The translations under genes and the position numbers were made by a program. From contig NZ_FNDR01000005.1 of assembly GCF_900099805.1 (NCBI RefSeq), forward strand, positions 124,001-188,000: DNA of 64,000 nt, in the 5' to 3' direction. This DNA comes from Variovorax sp. OV700 (GTDB taxonomy: Bacteria; Pseudomonadota; Gammaproteobacteria; Burkholderiales; Burkholderiaceae_C). A model generated the notes under the pieces. The model ran no database searches, had not been told where the DNA came from, and saw nothing but the letters and a program-made list of their open reading frames with translations. This document shows positions 1 to 8,801 of this stretch, in pieces. The first letter of the stretch is position 1. Each line of letters opens with the position of its first letter.

Positions 1-1761
1 GCAAGCCACGTGGCAGCACCCGCTCGAACGGGCGCGCGAAGCGGTGCGAGACGCGGTTTCGAGCGCGTCGCCGATCCTCGGCAGGCGGGCGTGATCGCTG
101 CCCTCGTCACCGGGGACCAGGGCGCCATCGAGCGCAACGACTGGGATATTTTTCGCGCCACCGGCGTGGCGCACCTGATGTCGATCTCGGGGCTTCACAT
201 CACCATGTTTGCCTGGCTCGCGGCGCATGCGGTCGGCGCCCTGTGGCGCCGCAGCGGGCGGCTGATGATGCGCTTTCCCGCACCGCAGGCCGCGCTCGTT
301 GGCGGCGTGCTCCTGGCCGGGCTCTATGCGCTTTTCAGCGGCTGGGGCGTGCCTTCGCAACGCACGGTCTGGATGCTGGCCACCGCGGCGCTGCTGCGCC
401 TCACGGGGCGTCGTTGGCCGTGGCCCCACATCTGGCTGCTGATCGCGGCGGTGGTGGTCGGCATCGATCCCTGGGCGCTGATGCAGGCCGGTTTCTGGCT
501 CAGCTTCGTCGCGGTCGGGGTGCTGTTCACGACCGGCTTCATGCGGGCGGCCGACGAGAAGACGGGACCGGCGGCCCGGCTGCTGGCGTTTTTTCGCGAG
601 CAATGGGTGATCACGCTGGCGCTGACGCCGCTCGGCCTGCTGCTTTTCCAGCAGGTCTCGGTGGTGGGCCTGCTGGCCAACGCCGTTGCGATCCCCTGGG
701 TCACGCTGGTGATCACGCCGCTGGCCATGCTGGGCACTGCCGTGGCGCCCCTCTGGGACGTCGCCGCATGGTCGGTCCAGGCGCTGGCCTTGCTCTTGCG
801 CTGGCTGGCCGCATTGCCGTACGCCACGCTGTCCATGGCCGCTCCGCCGGCGTGGATGGCAGCGTGCGGGGTGGCCGGCGGCGTCCTGCTGGCCATGCGG
901 CTGCCGTGGTCGCTGCGCACGCTGGGCCTGCCGTTCCTGCTGCCGGTGCTGCTGTGGCAGGCGCCCCGGCCGCCCGCGGGGGAGTTCGAGCTGCTGGCCG
1001 CGGACATCGGACAGGGGAACGCGGTCCTCGTGCGCACCGCAACGCACAGCCTGCTGTACGACGCGGGGCCGCGCTACAGCCTCGAAAGCGACGCCGGCCA
1101 TCGCGTGCTCGTCCCCTTGCTGCGCGCTTTCGACGAACGCCTGGACATGCTGCTGCTGAGCCATCGCGACAGCGACCACACCGGGGGCGCGGCCGCGGTG
1201 CTCGCGATGCAGCCGCAGGCTGCGCTCCTGAGCTCGATCGAAGCCGCGCATCCGCTGCAGTCGGTGCGCCCGGCCCGGCGTTGCGAAGCCGGCCAGCGCT
1301 GGACCTGGGACGGGGTGGATTTCGAAGTTCTCCATCCCGTGGCCGCCGACTATCTTTCCTTCACCAAGCCCAATGCCATTTCCTGCGTGCTGCGCGTCGC
1401 CAACGGCCGCGCCACGGCGCTGCTGGCCGGCGACATCGAGCGCCTGCAGGAAGCGGCGCTGGTGTCGCGAACCGGGGTGCTGCAGGCCGATGTGCTGCTG
1501 GCACCGCACCATGGCAGCAAGACCTCGTCGAGCGACGTGCTGCTCGGGGCGGTGCGCCCGCGCATCGCGCTGGTCCAGGCGGGCTATCGCAATCGCTTCG
1601 GCCATCCGGCCCCGGAGGTGGTCGAGCGCTATGCCGCGCACGGGGTGCGGCTGGTGGAAAACGTGCCCTGCGGCGCCGCTTCATGGCACAGCCGGGCGCC
1701 GGCCGAGGTCGGCTGCGAACGGGAGCGCCAGGCCCGTTACTGGCACCACCGCCTGCCTTGA
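1..1761 (+). CDS. comEC: ComEC/Rec2 family DNA-uptake channel protein, 3' part, apparent frameshift
   Basis: Inner-membrane channel for single-stranded DNA uptake in natural transformation. The gene enters from the left edge. The visible part holds the competence domain (GDQ and SISGLH motifs), several membrane segments to about residue 315, and a C-terminal metallo-beta-lactamase-like domain (LSHRDSDHTGG, LLAGDIE, APHHGS). Before base 57 the family-like reading is in frame 2 (WQHPLERAREAVRDAV); after base 60 it is in frame 1 (FERVADPRQAGV). One extra T in the TTT at 57-59 would join them. So the gene carries a one-base deletion, or the sequence has a homopolymer error. GTG at 10 is not a convincing start. 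Confidence 0.85.
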   Translation, partial: ASHVAAPARTGARSGARRGFERVADPRQAGVIAALVTGDQGAIERNDWDIFRATGVAHLMSISGLHITMFAWLAAHAVGALWRRSGRLMMRFPAPQAALVGGVLLAGLYALFSGWGVPSQRTVWMLATAALLRLTGRRWPWPHIWLLIAAVVVGIDPWALMQAGFWLSFVAVGVLFTTGFMRAADEKTGPAARLLAFFREQWVITLALTPLGLLLFQQVSVVGLLANAVAIPWVTLVITPLAMLGTAVAPLWDVAAWSVQALALLLRWLAALPYATLSMAAPPAWMAACGVAGGVLLAMRLPWSLRTLGLPFLLPVLLWQAPRPPAGEFELLAADIGQGNAVLVRTATHSLLYDAGPRYSLESDAGHRVLVPLLRAFDERLDMLLLSHRDSDHTGGAAAVLAMQPQAALLSSIEAAHPLQSVRPARRCEAGQRWTWDGVDFEVLHPVAADYLSFTKPNAISCVLRVANGRATALLAGDIERLQEAALVSRTGVLQADVLLAPHHGSKTSSSDVLLGAVRPRIALVQAGYRNRFGHPAPEVVERYAAHGVRLVENVPCGAASWHSRAPAEVGCERERQARYWHHRLP

Positions 1762-1851
1762 GGGCGCCCGCCGGACCCGAAATCGCGCCAACATAGGGCT
1801 TTCACTGGCCTCGAACTTGCTAAGCTATGGCTCAAGGAGATTGGTCGTTCC

Positions 1852-3351
1852 ATGCACAAATTCGATGAGATGTATGAGCAGTTGCCCTATGCGGGGGCTG
1901 CAATCAGGCAACACTACAAGCGCTACGACCAATGGCTTGCGAAGCAACCCGGCGAGGTGATGCGGGCGCGTCGCGAGGAGGCGGAAATGATCTTCCGCCG
2001 GGTCGGTATCACCTTTGCGGTGTACGGCGCAAAGGACGAGGACGGTTCCGGCACCGAGCGGCTCATACCGTTCGACCTGCTGCCGCGCATCATTCCCGCC
2101 CACGAATGGGAGAGCATGGAAAAGGGGCTGGTGCAGCGCGTCACGGCGCTCAACCGCTTCCTGCATGACGTCTACCACGACCAGGAAATCATCAAGGCCG
2201 GCATCATTCCGGCCGAACAGATTTTGAACAACGCGCAGTTCCGCCCCGAAATGATGGGCGTCAGCGTGCCGCACGACGTCTACTCGAACATTTCGGGCAT
2301 CGATATCGTCCGGGCGCCCGACGCCCAGGGCAACGGCGAGTACTACGTGCTCGAAGACAACCTGCGGGTGCCCAGCGGCGTGAGCTACATGCTGGAAAAC
2401 CGCAAGATGATGATGCGGCTCTTCCCCGAGCTGTTCAACCAGAACCGCATCGCGCCCGTGGCGCACTACCCCGACCTGCTGCTCGAAACCCTGCGCGCCA
2501 GCGCGCCGGCCGCCACGGCCGAGCCCACGGTGGTGGTGCTGACGCCCGGCATGTACAACAGTGCCTACTTCGAGCACGCCTTCCTCGCCCAGCAGATGGG
2601 CGTGGAACTGGTCGAGGGGCAAGACCTGTTCGTGCGCGACAACTTCGTCTACATGCGCACCACGCGTGGACCGAAGCGCGTGGACGTGATCTACCGCCGG
2701 GTCGACGACGACTTCCTCGACCCCGAGGTGTTCCGCCCCACGTCGACGCTCGGGTGCGCCGGCCTGATGCGCGCCTACCGCGACGGCAACGTCGTCATCT
2801 GCAATGCGGTGGGTACCGGCGTGGCCGACGACAAGTCGATCTACCCCTACGTGCCCAAGATGGTCGAGTTCTATCTCGGCGAAAAGCCGATCCTGAAGAA
2901 CGTGCCCACCTACATGTGCCGCAACAAGGACGAGCTGCAGTACACGCTCGACAACATGAAGGACCTGGTCGTCAAGGAGGTGCATGGCGCCGGCGGCTAC
3001 GGCATGCTGATCGGACCGGCGGCCACGCAGGCCGAGATCGAAGACTTCAAGAAAGCCGTGATTGCCAAGCCCGACGGCTACATCGCGCAGCCCACGCTGA
3101 GCCTTTCCACGTCGCCGACCTTTGTCGACGCCGGCATTGCACCGCGCCACATCGACCTGCGCCCCTTCGTGCTCTCGGGCAGCGAGGTGCAGATGGTGCC
3201 CGGCGGCCTCACGCGCGTGGCGCTCAAGGAAGGCTCGCTGGTGGTCAATTCGTCGCAAGGCGGCGGCACCAAGGACACCTGGATTCTCGAGGCGGACCGC
3301 GGCGCCAAGCCGAAAGCGACGCAGTCGCAAAGTCAAACGCAATCGGCCTAG
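1852..3351 (+). CDS. Circularly permuted ATP-grasp type 2 family protein
   Basis: 499 aa, the usual length for the circularly permuted ATP-grasp family (formerly DUF404/DUF407), predicted to ligate an amine to a carboxylate using ATP. Family stretches include YVLEDNLRVPSGVSYML, a segment starting VLTPGMYNSAYFEHAFLA, the DVIYRRVDDDFLDPE motif and NAVGTGVADDKSIYPYVP. A clear ribosome site (AAGGAG at about 1834) precedes ATG 1852. It is paired with the alpha-E gene 43 bp downstream; this pair is usual and often travels with a transglutaminase, which here is not adjacent. The substrate is unknown for most members. Confidence 0.92.
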   Translation: MHKFDEMYEQLPYAGAAIRQHYKRYDQWLAKQPGEVMRARREEAEMIFRRVGITFAVYGAKDEDGSGTERLIPFDLLPRIIPAHEWESMEKGLVQRVTALNRFLHDVYHDQEIIKAGIIPAEQILNNAQFRPEMMGVSVPHDVYSNISGIDIVRAPDAQGNGEYYVLEDNLRVPSGVSYMLENRKMMMRLFPELFNQNRIAPVAHYPDLLLETLRASAPAATAEPTVVVLTPGMYNSAYFEHAFLAQQMGVELVEGQDLFVRDNFVYMRTTRGPKRVDVIYRRVDDDFLDPEVFRPTSTLGCAGLMRAYRDGNVVICNAVGTGVADDKSIYPYVPKMVEFYLGEKPILKNVPTYMCRNKDELQYTLDNMKDLVVKEVHGAGGYGMLIGPAATQAEIEDFKKAVIAKPDGYIAQPTLSLSTSPTFVDAGIAPRHIDLRPFVLSGSEVQMVPGGLTRVALKEGSLVVNSSQGGGTKDTWILEADRGAKPKATQSQSQTQSA

Positions 3352-3394
3352 CGCAGCAGGCAAGCAAGCAAGCAAGGAATCAGGAGAACAAACG

Positions 3395-4351
3395 ATGCTG
3401 TCACGCACTGCCGACCACCTCTACTGGATGTCGCGCTACACCGAGCGCGCGGAAAACACCGCGCGCATGCTCGACGTCAACTACCAGACCTCGCTCCTGC
3501 CCCAATCGGCCGAAGTGGCCAAATACGGCTGGCAGGGCGTGTTGTCCATCAGCGAGCTGCTGCCCTCGTACAACAAGAAGTACGAGCAGATCACGCCCCA
3601 CGATGTGATGGAGTTCATGGTCAAGGACGAGAGCAATCCGTCCTCGATCGTCTCCTGCCTCAAGGCCGCGCGCGAAAACGCACGCGCGGTCCGCGGTGCG
3701 CTCACCACCGAGGCCTGGGAAACGCAGAACACCACCTGGCTCGAAGTGAACCGCATGCTGCGCGCGGGAGATTTCGAGCGAGATCCGGCCCAGTTCTTCG
3801 AATGGGTCAAGTTCCGCTCGCACCTCTCACGCGGCGTCACGCTGGGCACCATGCTGCAGGACGAAGCCTTTTACTTCTCGCGCCTGGGTACCTTCCTGGA
3901 GCGCGCCGACAACACCGCGCGGCTGGTGGACGTGAAGTTTCACGCCCTCAACAGCGAGTTCTTCGGCACCGCCACAGAAGAAGACCAAGAGTACGACTTC
4001 TATCACTGGAGCGCCATCTTGCGTAGCGTCTCGGCCTTCGAGGTGTACCGCAAGGTGTACCGCGACGTGATCAAGCCCGAGCGCGTGGCCGAGCTGCTCA
4101 TTCTTCGCGCCGACATGCCGCGCTCGCTGCACGCGAGCCTGGTCGAGGTGGTGAACAACCTCGCCAAGGTGCAGAACGAGCAAAGCGCCGAAACCCAGCG
4201 CCGCGCCGGCAAACTGCTGGCCGACCTGCAGTACGCGCGGGTGGACGAAATTCTGGCGACCGGACTGCATGCGTACCTCACGCAGTTCCTGGACCGCGTG
4301 AACGAGCTCGGTGGGCGGATCAGCCAGGACTTCCTGGTTCCGGCGCAGTAA
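3395..4351 (+). CDS. Alpha-E domain-containing protein
   Basis: 318 aa, mostly helical, beginning MLSRTADHLYWMSRYTERAE, which is the family hallmark. The start at 3395 follows AGGAG and matches that conserved N-terminus; the reading frame continues upstream into the previous gene but that part is not family-like. It is the standard partner of the circularly permuted ATP-grasp protein, and together they are presumed to make or modify a peptide-like product. The 43-bp spacer holds four tandem CAAG units (3361-3376). The gene converges on glpK with only 24 bp between stops. Confidence 0.92.
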   Translation: MLSRTADHLYWMSRYTERAENTARMLDVNYQTSLLPQSAEVAKYGWQGVLSISELLPSYNKKYEQITPHDVMEFMVKDESNPSSIVSCLKAARENARAVRGALTTEAWETQNTTWLEVNRMLRAGDFERDPAQFFEWVKFRSHLSRGVTLGTMLQDEAFYFSRLGTFLERADNTARLVDVKFHALNSEFFGTATEEDQEYDFYHWSAILRSVSAFEVYRKVYRDVIKPERVAELLILRADMPRSLHASLVEVVNNLAKVQNEQSAETQRRAGKLLADLQYARVDEILATGLHAYLTQFLDRVNELGGRISQDFLVPAQ

Positions 4352-4375
4352 AAAAGAACCGCGAGCCGAGGCGCC

Positions 4376-5869
4376 TCAGGTGGCGGTGGCTTGCCGCACC
4401 GCCCGCTCCCAGCGGGCCATCGATTCCTCGGCTTGCGCGCGGCCCATGGTCGGCATGAAGCGCCGCTCCACCTTCCACAGCTTCGAGAGCTGGCGCGCGT
4501 CGCTGTAGACGCCGGTCGAGAGGCCCGCGAGGTAGGCGGCGCCCAACGCGGTGGTCTCGATCACTTCGGGCCGCACCACGGGAATACCGAGCAGGTCGGC
4601 CTGGAACTGCATCAGCAGGTCGTTCACGCTGGCGCCGCCATCCACGCGCAGTTCGGCCACCGGCGTGCCACCGGCGGCGACAGCATCGCGGCTCATGGCT
4701 TGCAGCAGCGCGGCGCTCTGGTAGGCGATGCTTTCGAGCGCAGCGCGCGCGATGTGGGCCACGGTGGTTCCTCGCGTGAGGCCGGTGATGGTGCCGCGTG
4801 CATCGGCGTTCCAGTAGGGCGCTCCGAGGCCGGTGAAGGCTGGCACCATCATCACGCCGCCCGCGTCGGGCACGCTCTCGGCGAGCGACTGCACTTCGGC
4901 GCTGCCCTTGATGGCCTTGAGGCCGTCGCGCAGCCACTGCACCACGGCGCCACCGACGAAGACGCTGCCTTCCATGGCGTACTGCGGTGTGGCATCGGTC
5001 TGCGCGGCGCTGGTCACGAGCAGGCCGTTGTGCGAGGGCTGGAACGCCGCGCCCGTGTGCATCAAGAGAAAGCAGCCGGTGCCGTAGGTGTTCTTGGCCA
5101 TGCCGGCTGCGAAGCAGGCCTGCCCGAAGAGGGCGCTCTGCTGGTCGCCGGCCACGCCGCCGATGGGCAGTGCGCGGCCGAGCAGCGCGGCATCGGTATC
5201 GGCAAAGTGCGAGCTCGAGGGCTGCACGGTGGGCATGAGCCCGGCGGGAATGTCGAGCGCCTTGAGAAGGTCTGCATCCCACTCGTTGCGGTGCACGTTG
5301 AAGAGCATCGTGCGAGAAGCGTTGCTCACGTCGGTCACGTGCACCTTGCCGCCGGTGAGCTGCCACATGAGCCAGCTGTCGACGGTGCCGAAGGCGAGTT
5401 CGCCGCGCTCGGCGTCTGCACGCGCGCCGGGCACGTTGTCTAGCAGCCAGCGAAGCTTGGTGCCGGAAAAATACGCATCGATAACCAGCCCGGTTTTCTC
5501 CTGGATGGTGTCGGTCATGCCTTCTTCGCGCAGCTTTGCGCAAAGCGGCTCGGCGCGCCGGTCTTGCCACACGATGGCGTGGTGCACAGGCTGGCCGGTC
5601 TTGCGGTTCCACAGCACGGTGGTCTCGCGCTGGTTGGTAATGCCAATGGCATGGATGTCCGCGGGCTGGAGCTTGGCCTTGGCGAGCACTTCGCGCGCGG
5701 TGGCCAACTGGCTGTGCCAGATCTCCATGGGGTCGTGCTCGACCCAGCCGGGTTGCGGGTAGATCTGCGTGAGCTCCTTCTGCGCGATGGCGACGATATG
5801 GCCTTCGCGGTCGAACACGATGCTGCGCGAACTGGAGGTGCCTTGGTCGAGGGCGAGCAGGTAGGTCAT
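4376..5869 (-). CDS. glpK: Glycerol kinase
   Basis: Phosphorylates glycerol to sn-glycerol 3-phosphate in the cytoplasm, feeding GlpD. 497 aa, close to the 502 aa of the E. coli enzyme. It starts [20 protein letters not shown] (FGGY kinase phosphate loop) and has [25 protein letters not shown] and [10 protein letters not shown], and near the C-terminus [23 protein letters not shown] 5869 is preceded on the minus strand by GAGGA. It lies downstream of glpR on the same strand but is separated from it by 369 bp that contain a long inverted-repeat element, so it may depend on read-through or on its own promoter in the roughly 60 bp between element and start. Confidence 0.97.
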   Translation of the reverse strand: MTYLLALDQGTSSSRSIVFDREGHIVAIAQKELTQIYPQPGWVEHDPMEIWHSQLATAREVLAKAKLQPADIHAIGITNQRETTVLWNRKTGQPVHHAIVWQDRRAEPLCAKLREEGMTDTIQEKTGLVIDAYFSGTKLRWLLDNVPGARADAERGELAFGTVDSWLMWQLTGGKVHVTDVSNASRTMLFNVHRNEWDADLLKALDIPAGLMPTVQPSSSHFADTDAALLGRALPIGGVAGDQQSALFGQACFAAGMAKNTYGTGCFLLMHTGAAFQPSHNGLLVTSAAQTDATPQYAMEGSVFVGGAVVQWLRDGLKAIKGSAEVQSLAESVPDAGGVMMVPAFTGLGAPYWNADARGTITGLTRGTTVAHIARAALESIAYQSAALLQAMSRDAVAAGGTPVAELRVDGGASVNDLLMQFQADLLGIPVVRPEVIETTALGAAYLAGLSTGVYSDARQLSKLWKVERRFMPTMGRAQAEESMARWERAVRQATAT

Positions 5870-5929
5870 GGCTTTGGTGTTCCTCGGAGTCTGGTCATGC
5901 TTGTTTTGTGTTCTTGGCGCTGTTGTCTC

Positions 5930-6199
5930 GTTCGGGGCACTTGTTCAGGGTGCGTGCACAGGCCACCGGGTACTCCCCTCCGCGAATGTCCCCCGCCTTC
6001 GGCTCCTCCTTTATTTCGCTGCGGGGAGTACCCGGCGCCCTGTGCACACCAAGCGCTACGGTTGTTTCGCTCGATCAACCACCGCCCCGAGCAACGATCC
6101 CGTCGATGGGGTGCCTTGCGCAGCGAAATAAAGGAGGAGGCCGCAGGCCGGGGGACATTCGCGGAGAAAGGTACCCCGTCGGCGGGAGCGCGCCCTGAA
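5930..6199. repeat. MITE-like inverted-repeat element, copy 1
   Basis: Fills most of the 369-bp space between glpK and glpR. The core 5944-6199 begins TTCAGGG and ends CCCTGAA; its two arms (about 5944-6022 and 6120-6199) are imperfect inverted repeats of about 80 bp around a 97-bp centre. The inner arm parts match almost perfectly: CCTCCTTTATTTCGCTGC at 6005-6022 against GCAGCGAAATAAAGGAGG at 6120-6137. Copy 2 at 18908-19195 aligns without gaps at a constant offset of 12,980 bases, with about 26 mismatches in 260 positions, most of them in the centre. No coding potential and no clear target duplication. The rest of the gap (5870-5929, 6200-6238) shows nothing recognisable beyond a glpK ribosome site. 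Confidence 0.85.
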
Positions 6200-6238
6200 T
6201 GACCCCGGCGGCGATGAACAAGACGACGAACTCTCATC

Positions 6239-7006
6239 TCAACCGCGCGCAATCTCAAGCCGAACCTGCGCCGCATGCAGCAGGTCGGCAAAGGGGGGCG
6301 GCGGCTCCGCATCGGTGAACAGCCTGTCGATCTGCGAGAGCGTACCCAGCTGGATCATCGCCGGCCGGTTGAATTTGCTCGCATCCGCCGCGAGCCACAC
6401 CTCCCGAGCCTGCGCAATGATGGTCTGCGCCACTTTCACTTCGCGCAGATCGAAGTCGCGCAGCGACCCGTCGGCCTCGATGCTCGACACGCCGATCAGC
6501 GCGATGTCGACCTTGAACTGGCGGATGAAATCGATCGTGGCCTCGCCCACGATCGCGCGGTCGCGCGGCCGCACCGACCCGCCCGCCACGATCACCTCGC
6601 ACGAGGTGTTGCCGCTCAGGATGGTCGCCACGTTCAGGTTGTTGGTGATCACGCGCAGGCCGGTGTGCCGCAGCAGCGCCTTGGCAATGGCTTCGGTGGT
6701 GGTGCCGATGTTGAGGATCAGCGAGCAGTCGTTGGGCACCAGTTCGGCCACGCGCCGCGCGATGCGCGCCTTGCCTTCGGCATGAAGCGTTTCGCGCTGC
6801 TGGTAGCCGATGTTCTCGGTGGTGGAACTCGGCACGCGCACGCCGCCGTGAAAGCGCGTGAGCAAGCCTTCGTCGGCCAGCCGCTGCACGTCGCGCCGCA
6901 CCGTTTGCAGCGTGACGCCCAGCATGTCGGCCAGCTGCTCGACGGTGACGGAGCCGCGCGTGCGCACGGTATCGAGAAGGTTGATCTGGCGCGGATTGGA
7001 GTTCAC
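6239..7006 (-). CDS. glpR: DeoR/GlpR-family transcriptional repressor
   Basis: 255 aa. N-terminal DeoR winged helix (about residues 6-60: SVTVEQLADMLGVTLQTVRR, then GLLTRFHGGVRVP), followed by the phosphosugar-sensing domain (LILNIGTTTEAIAKALL, VTNNLNV-like and GGSVRPRDRAIVG segments). Position between glpD and glpK indicates it represses the glycerol genes and responds to glycerol 3-phosphate, by analogy with GlpR. The start appears to be GTG at 7006; no good ribosome site is visible before it, so translation may be weak. It is divergent from glpD, with 121 bp between starts. Confidence 0.92.
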   Translation of the reverse strand: MNSNPRQINLLDTVRTRGSVTVEQLADMLGVTLQTVRRDVQRLADEGLLTRFHGGVRVPSSTTENIGYQQRETLHAEGKARIARRVAELVPNDCSLILNIGTTTEAIAKALLRHTGLRVITNNLNVATILSGNTSCEVIVAGGSVRPRDRAIVGEATIDFIRQFKVDIALIGVSSIEADGSLRDFDLREVKVAQTIIAQAREVWLAADASKFNRPAMIQLGTLSQIDRLFTDAEPPPPFADLLHAAQVRLEIARG

Positions 7007-7064
7007 AGGGGCGTCGTAAAGAACGTGAAGACTCTCGGGAGAGTACAGGCCGTGCCACTTTAAA

Positions 7065-7086
7065 GCGAAAGAAAACGAAGATTTCT
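7065..7086. promoter_or_regulatory. Candidate GlpR operator in the glpR-glpD intergenic region
   Basis: The 121-bp divergent spacer is locally AT-rich and contains GCGAAAGAAAACGAAGATTT, a run of GAAA/ACGAA units on one face followed by a short TTTCT. Repeats of this kind are typical of DeoR-family binding sites. Assignment rests only on position and composition; no palindrome equal to a known GlpR consensus is visible. Confidence 0.35.
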
Positions 7087-7127
7087 AAGGGAAAACTCGG
7101 AGGAAAATCGCGTCGAAAGGAACCCAA

Positions 7128-8801
7128 ATGAAAAGACGCGAAAATACAATGGCGCCCTTCTGTGATCAAAGTCACGAATCAACGGGCCCATTTCCTGTGA
7201 GCGATTTCTCCTCCAATTCGCCTCTGCCGGCAACCGATTGCGACGTGCTGATCGTCGGCGGCGGCATCAACGGCTGCGGCATTGCGCGCGACCTGGCGGG
7301 CCGGGGCTGGCGCGTGGTGCTGTGCGAAAAGGACGACCTCGCGTCGCACACGTCTTCCTCGTCGACCAAGCTCATCCACGGCGGGCTGCGCTATCTGGAG
7401 TACTACGAGTTCTCGCTCGTGCGCAAGGCGCTGCAGGAGCGCGAGGTGCTGCTCAAGAGCGCGCCGCACATCATGTGGCCGCTGCGCTTCGTGATGCCGC
7501 ATGACCCGTCGATGCGGCCGGCCTGGATGATCCGCATCGGCCTGTTCATGTATGACCACCTCGCCAAGCGCGAAGTGCTGCCGGGCTCGCGCAGCATCGA
7601 CTTGCGCAGCCACGCGGCCGGCGCGCCGCTCAAGCCGCAGTTCAAGCGCGGTTTTGTCTATTCCGACGGCTGGGTCGACGATGCGCGGCTGGTGGTGCTC
7701 AACGCCATCGATGCCAGGGCGCGCGGCGCCGAGGTGCTCACGCGCACCCGCTGTGTTCATGCGCAGCGCGACGCCGACGGCTGGACCGCCACGCTCGAAG
7801 GCGCCGACGGCGGCATTCGCGTGGTGCGCGCCCGCGCCGTGGTCAATGCCGCGGGCCCGTGGGCCGAATCGTTCCTGCGCGGCGTGGCGCAATCGGCCAA
7901 AGGCGAGACTTTGGCCACCCGGCATCTGCGGCTGGTCAAGGGCAGCCACATCGTGGTGCCGCGCCTGTTCGAGCACGACCATGCCTACATCTTCCAGAAC
8001 CCTGACAAGCGGATCATCTTCGCGATTCCCTACCAGGACGAGTTCACGCTGATCGGCACCACCGACATCGAGCTGAACGGCGACGATCCCGGCGCGGCGC
8101 GCATTGCCGAGGAAGAGATTGCGTATCTCTGCATGCAGGCGAGCCGCTATTTCGACAAGCCGATCAAGCCGGCCGACGTGGTCTGGACCTATTCGGGCGT
8201 GCGCCCGCTGCTCGACGATGCGTCGGGCGACCCGTCCGCCGTTACGCGCGACTACATGCTCGAGTCGAACACCGCGGCGGCGCCGCTCTTGTCGGTGTGG
8301 GGCGGCAAGATCACGACTTTCCGCAAGCTGGCCGAAGACGCGGCCGACGAGGTCGGCAAGATGCTCGGCCAGTCGAGCGCGCAGCGCCCGCCCTGGACCG
8401 ACGGTGCCTTCCTGGCTGGCGGCGACCTCTCCGCATGGATCGGCGCCGCCACGCGGCCTGACGACGATTTCGAACGCTTCGTGGCCGCGGTGCAGGCCCG
8501 CTATCCATGGCTCGATGCCAAGCTCGCGCGGCGGTTGGCACGCGCCTATGGCGCACGCGTGGCCGAACTGCTGGGCGATGCAGAGGCGATGGCCGACATG
8601 GGCGACGCCGTCGCTCCGGGCCTTCACGAGCGCGAACTGCGCTTTCTGCAAGAACAGGAATGGGCCATGAGCGCCGACGACGTGCTCTGGCGCCGGTCGA
8701 AGCTCGGCCTGCGCTACACGGCCGAAGAGCGCCAGCAGGTGGCCGACTGGCTGCAGGCGGGCGCAAAGAACAACCTCTACATGATCAACGGGAAGCGCTG
8801 A
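7128..8801 (+). CDS. glpD: Glycerol-3-phosphate dehydrogenase, FAD-dependent
   Basis: Membrane-associated flavoprotein oxidising glycerol 3-phosphate to dihydroxyacetone phosphate and passing electrons to quinone. 557 aa if read from ATG 7128. The Rossmann FAD motif CDVLIVGGGINGCGIARDLA lies at about residues 36-55, followed by SSSSTKLIHGGLRYLEYYEF, family-typical. The N-terminal extension before the FAD motif is longer than in E. coli GlpD; ATG 7149 or GTG 7198 are alternative starts, but AAAGGA at 7116 favours 7128. Its stop overlaps the glpS start (TGATG), so it leads the transporter operon. Regulated with it, presumably by GlpR. Confidence 0.95.
   Translation: MKRRENTMAPFCDQSHESTGPFPVSDFSSNSPLPATDCDVLIVGGGINGCGIARDLAGRGWRVVLCEKDDLASHTSSSSTKLIHGGLRYLEYYEFSLVRKALQEREVLLKSAPHIMWPLRFVMPHDPSMRPAWMIRIGLFMYDHLAKREVLPGSRSIDLRSHAAGAPLKPQFKRGFVYSDGWVDDARLVVLNAIDARARGAEVLTRTRCVHAQRDADGWTATLEGADGGIRVVRARAVVNAAGPWAESFLRGVAQSAKGETLATRHLRLVKGSHIVVPRLFEHDHAYIFQNPDKRIIFAIPYQDEFTLIGTTDIELNGDDPGAARIAEEEIAYLCMQASRYFDKPIKPADVVWTYSGVRPLLDDASGDPSAVTRDYMLESNTAAAPLLSVWGGKITTFRKLAEDAADEVGKMLGQSSAQRPPWTDGAFLAGGDLSAWIGAATRPDDDFERFVAAVQARYPWLDAKLARRLARAYGARVAELLGDAEAMADMGDAVAPGLHERELRFLQEQEWAMSADDVLWRRSKLGLRYTAEERQQVADWLQAGAKNNLYMINGKR

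Noticed and set aside
3361..3376. Four tandem CAAG units before the alpha-E gene
   Set aside because: They lie outside the coding region and before the ribosome site; with only four units, phase variation is unlikely, although a small effect on spacing cannot be ruled out.
5868..6202. Open frames inside the MITE-like element
   Set aside because: They exist in several frames at once because of the inverted repeat, have no ribosome sites and no family likeness.
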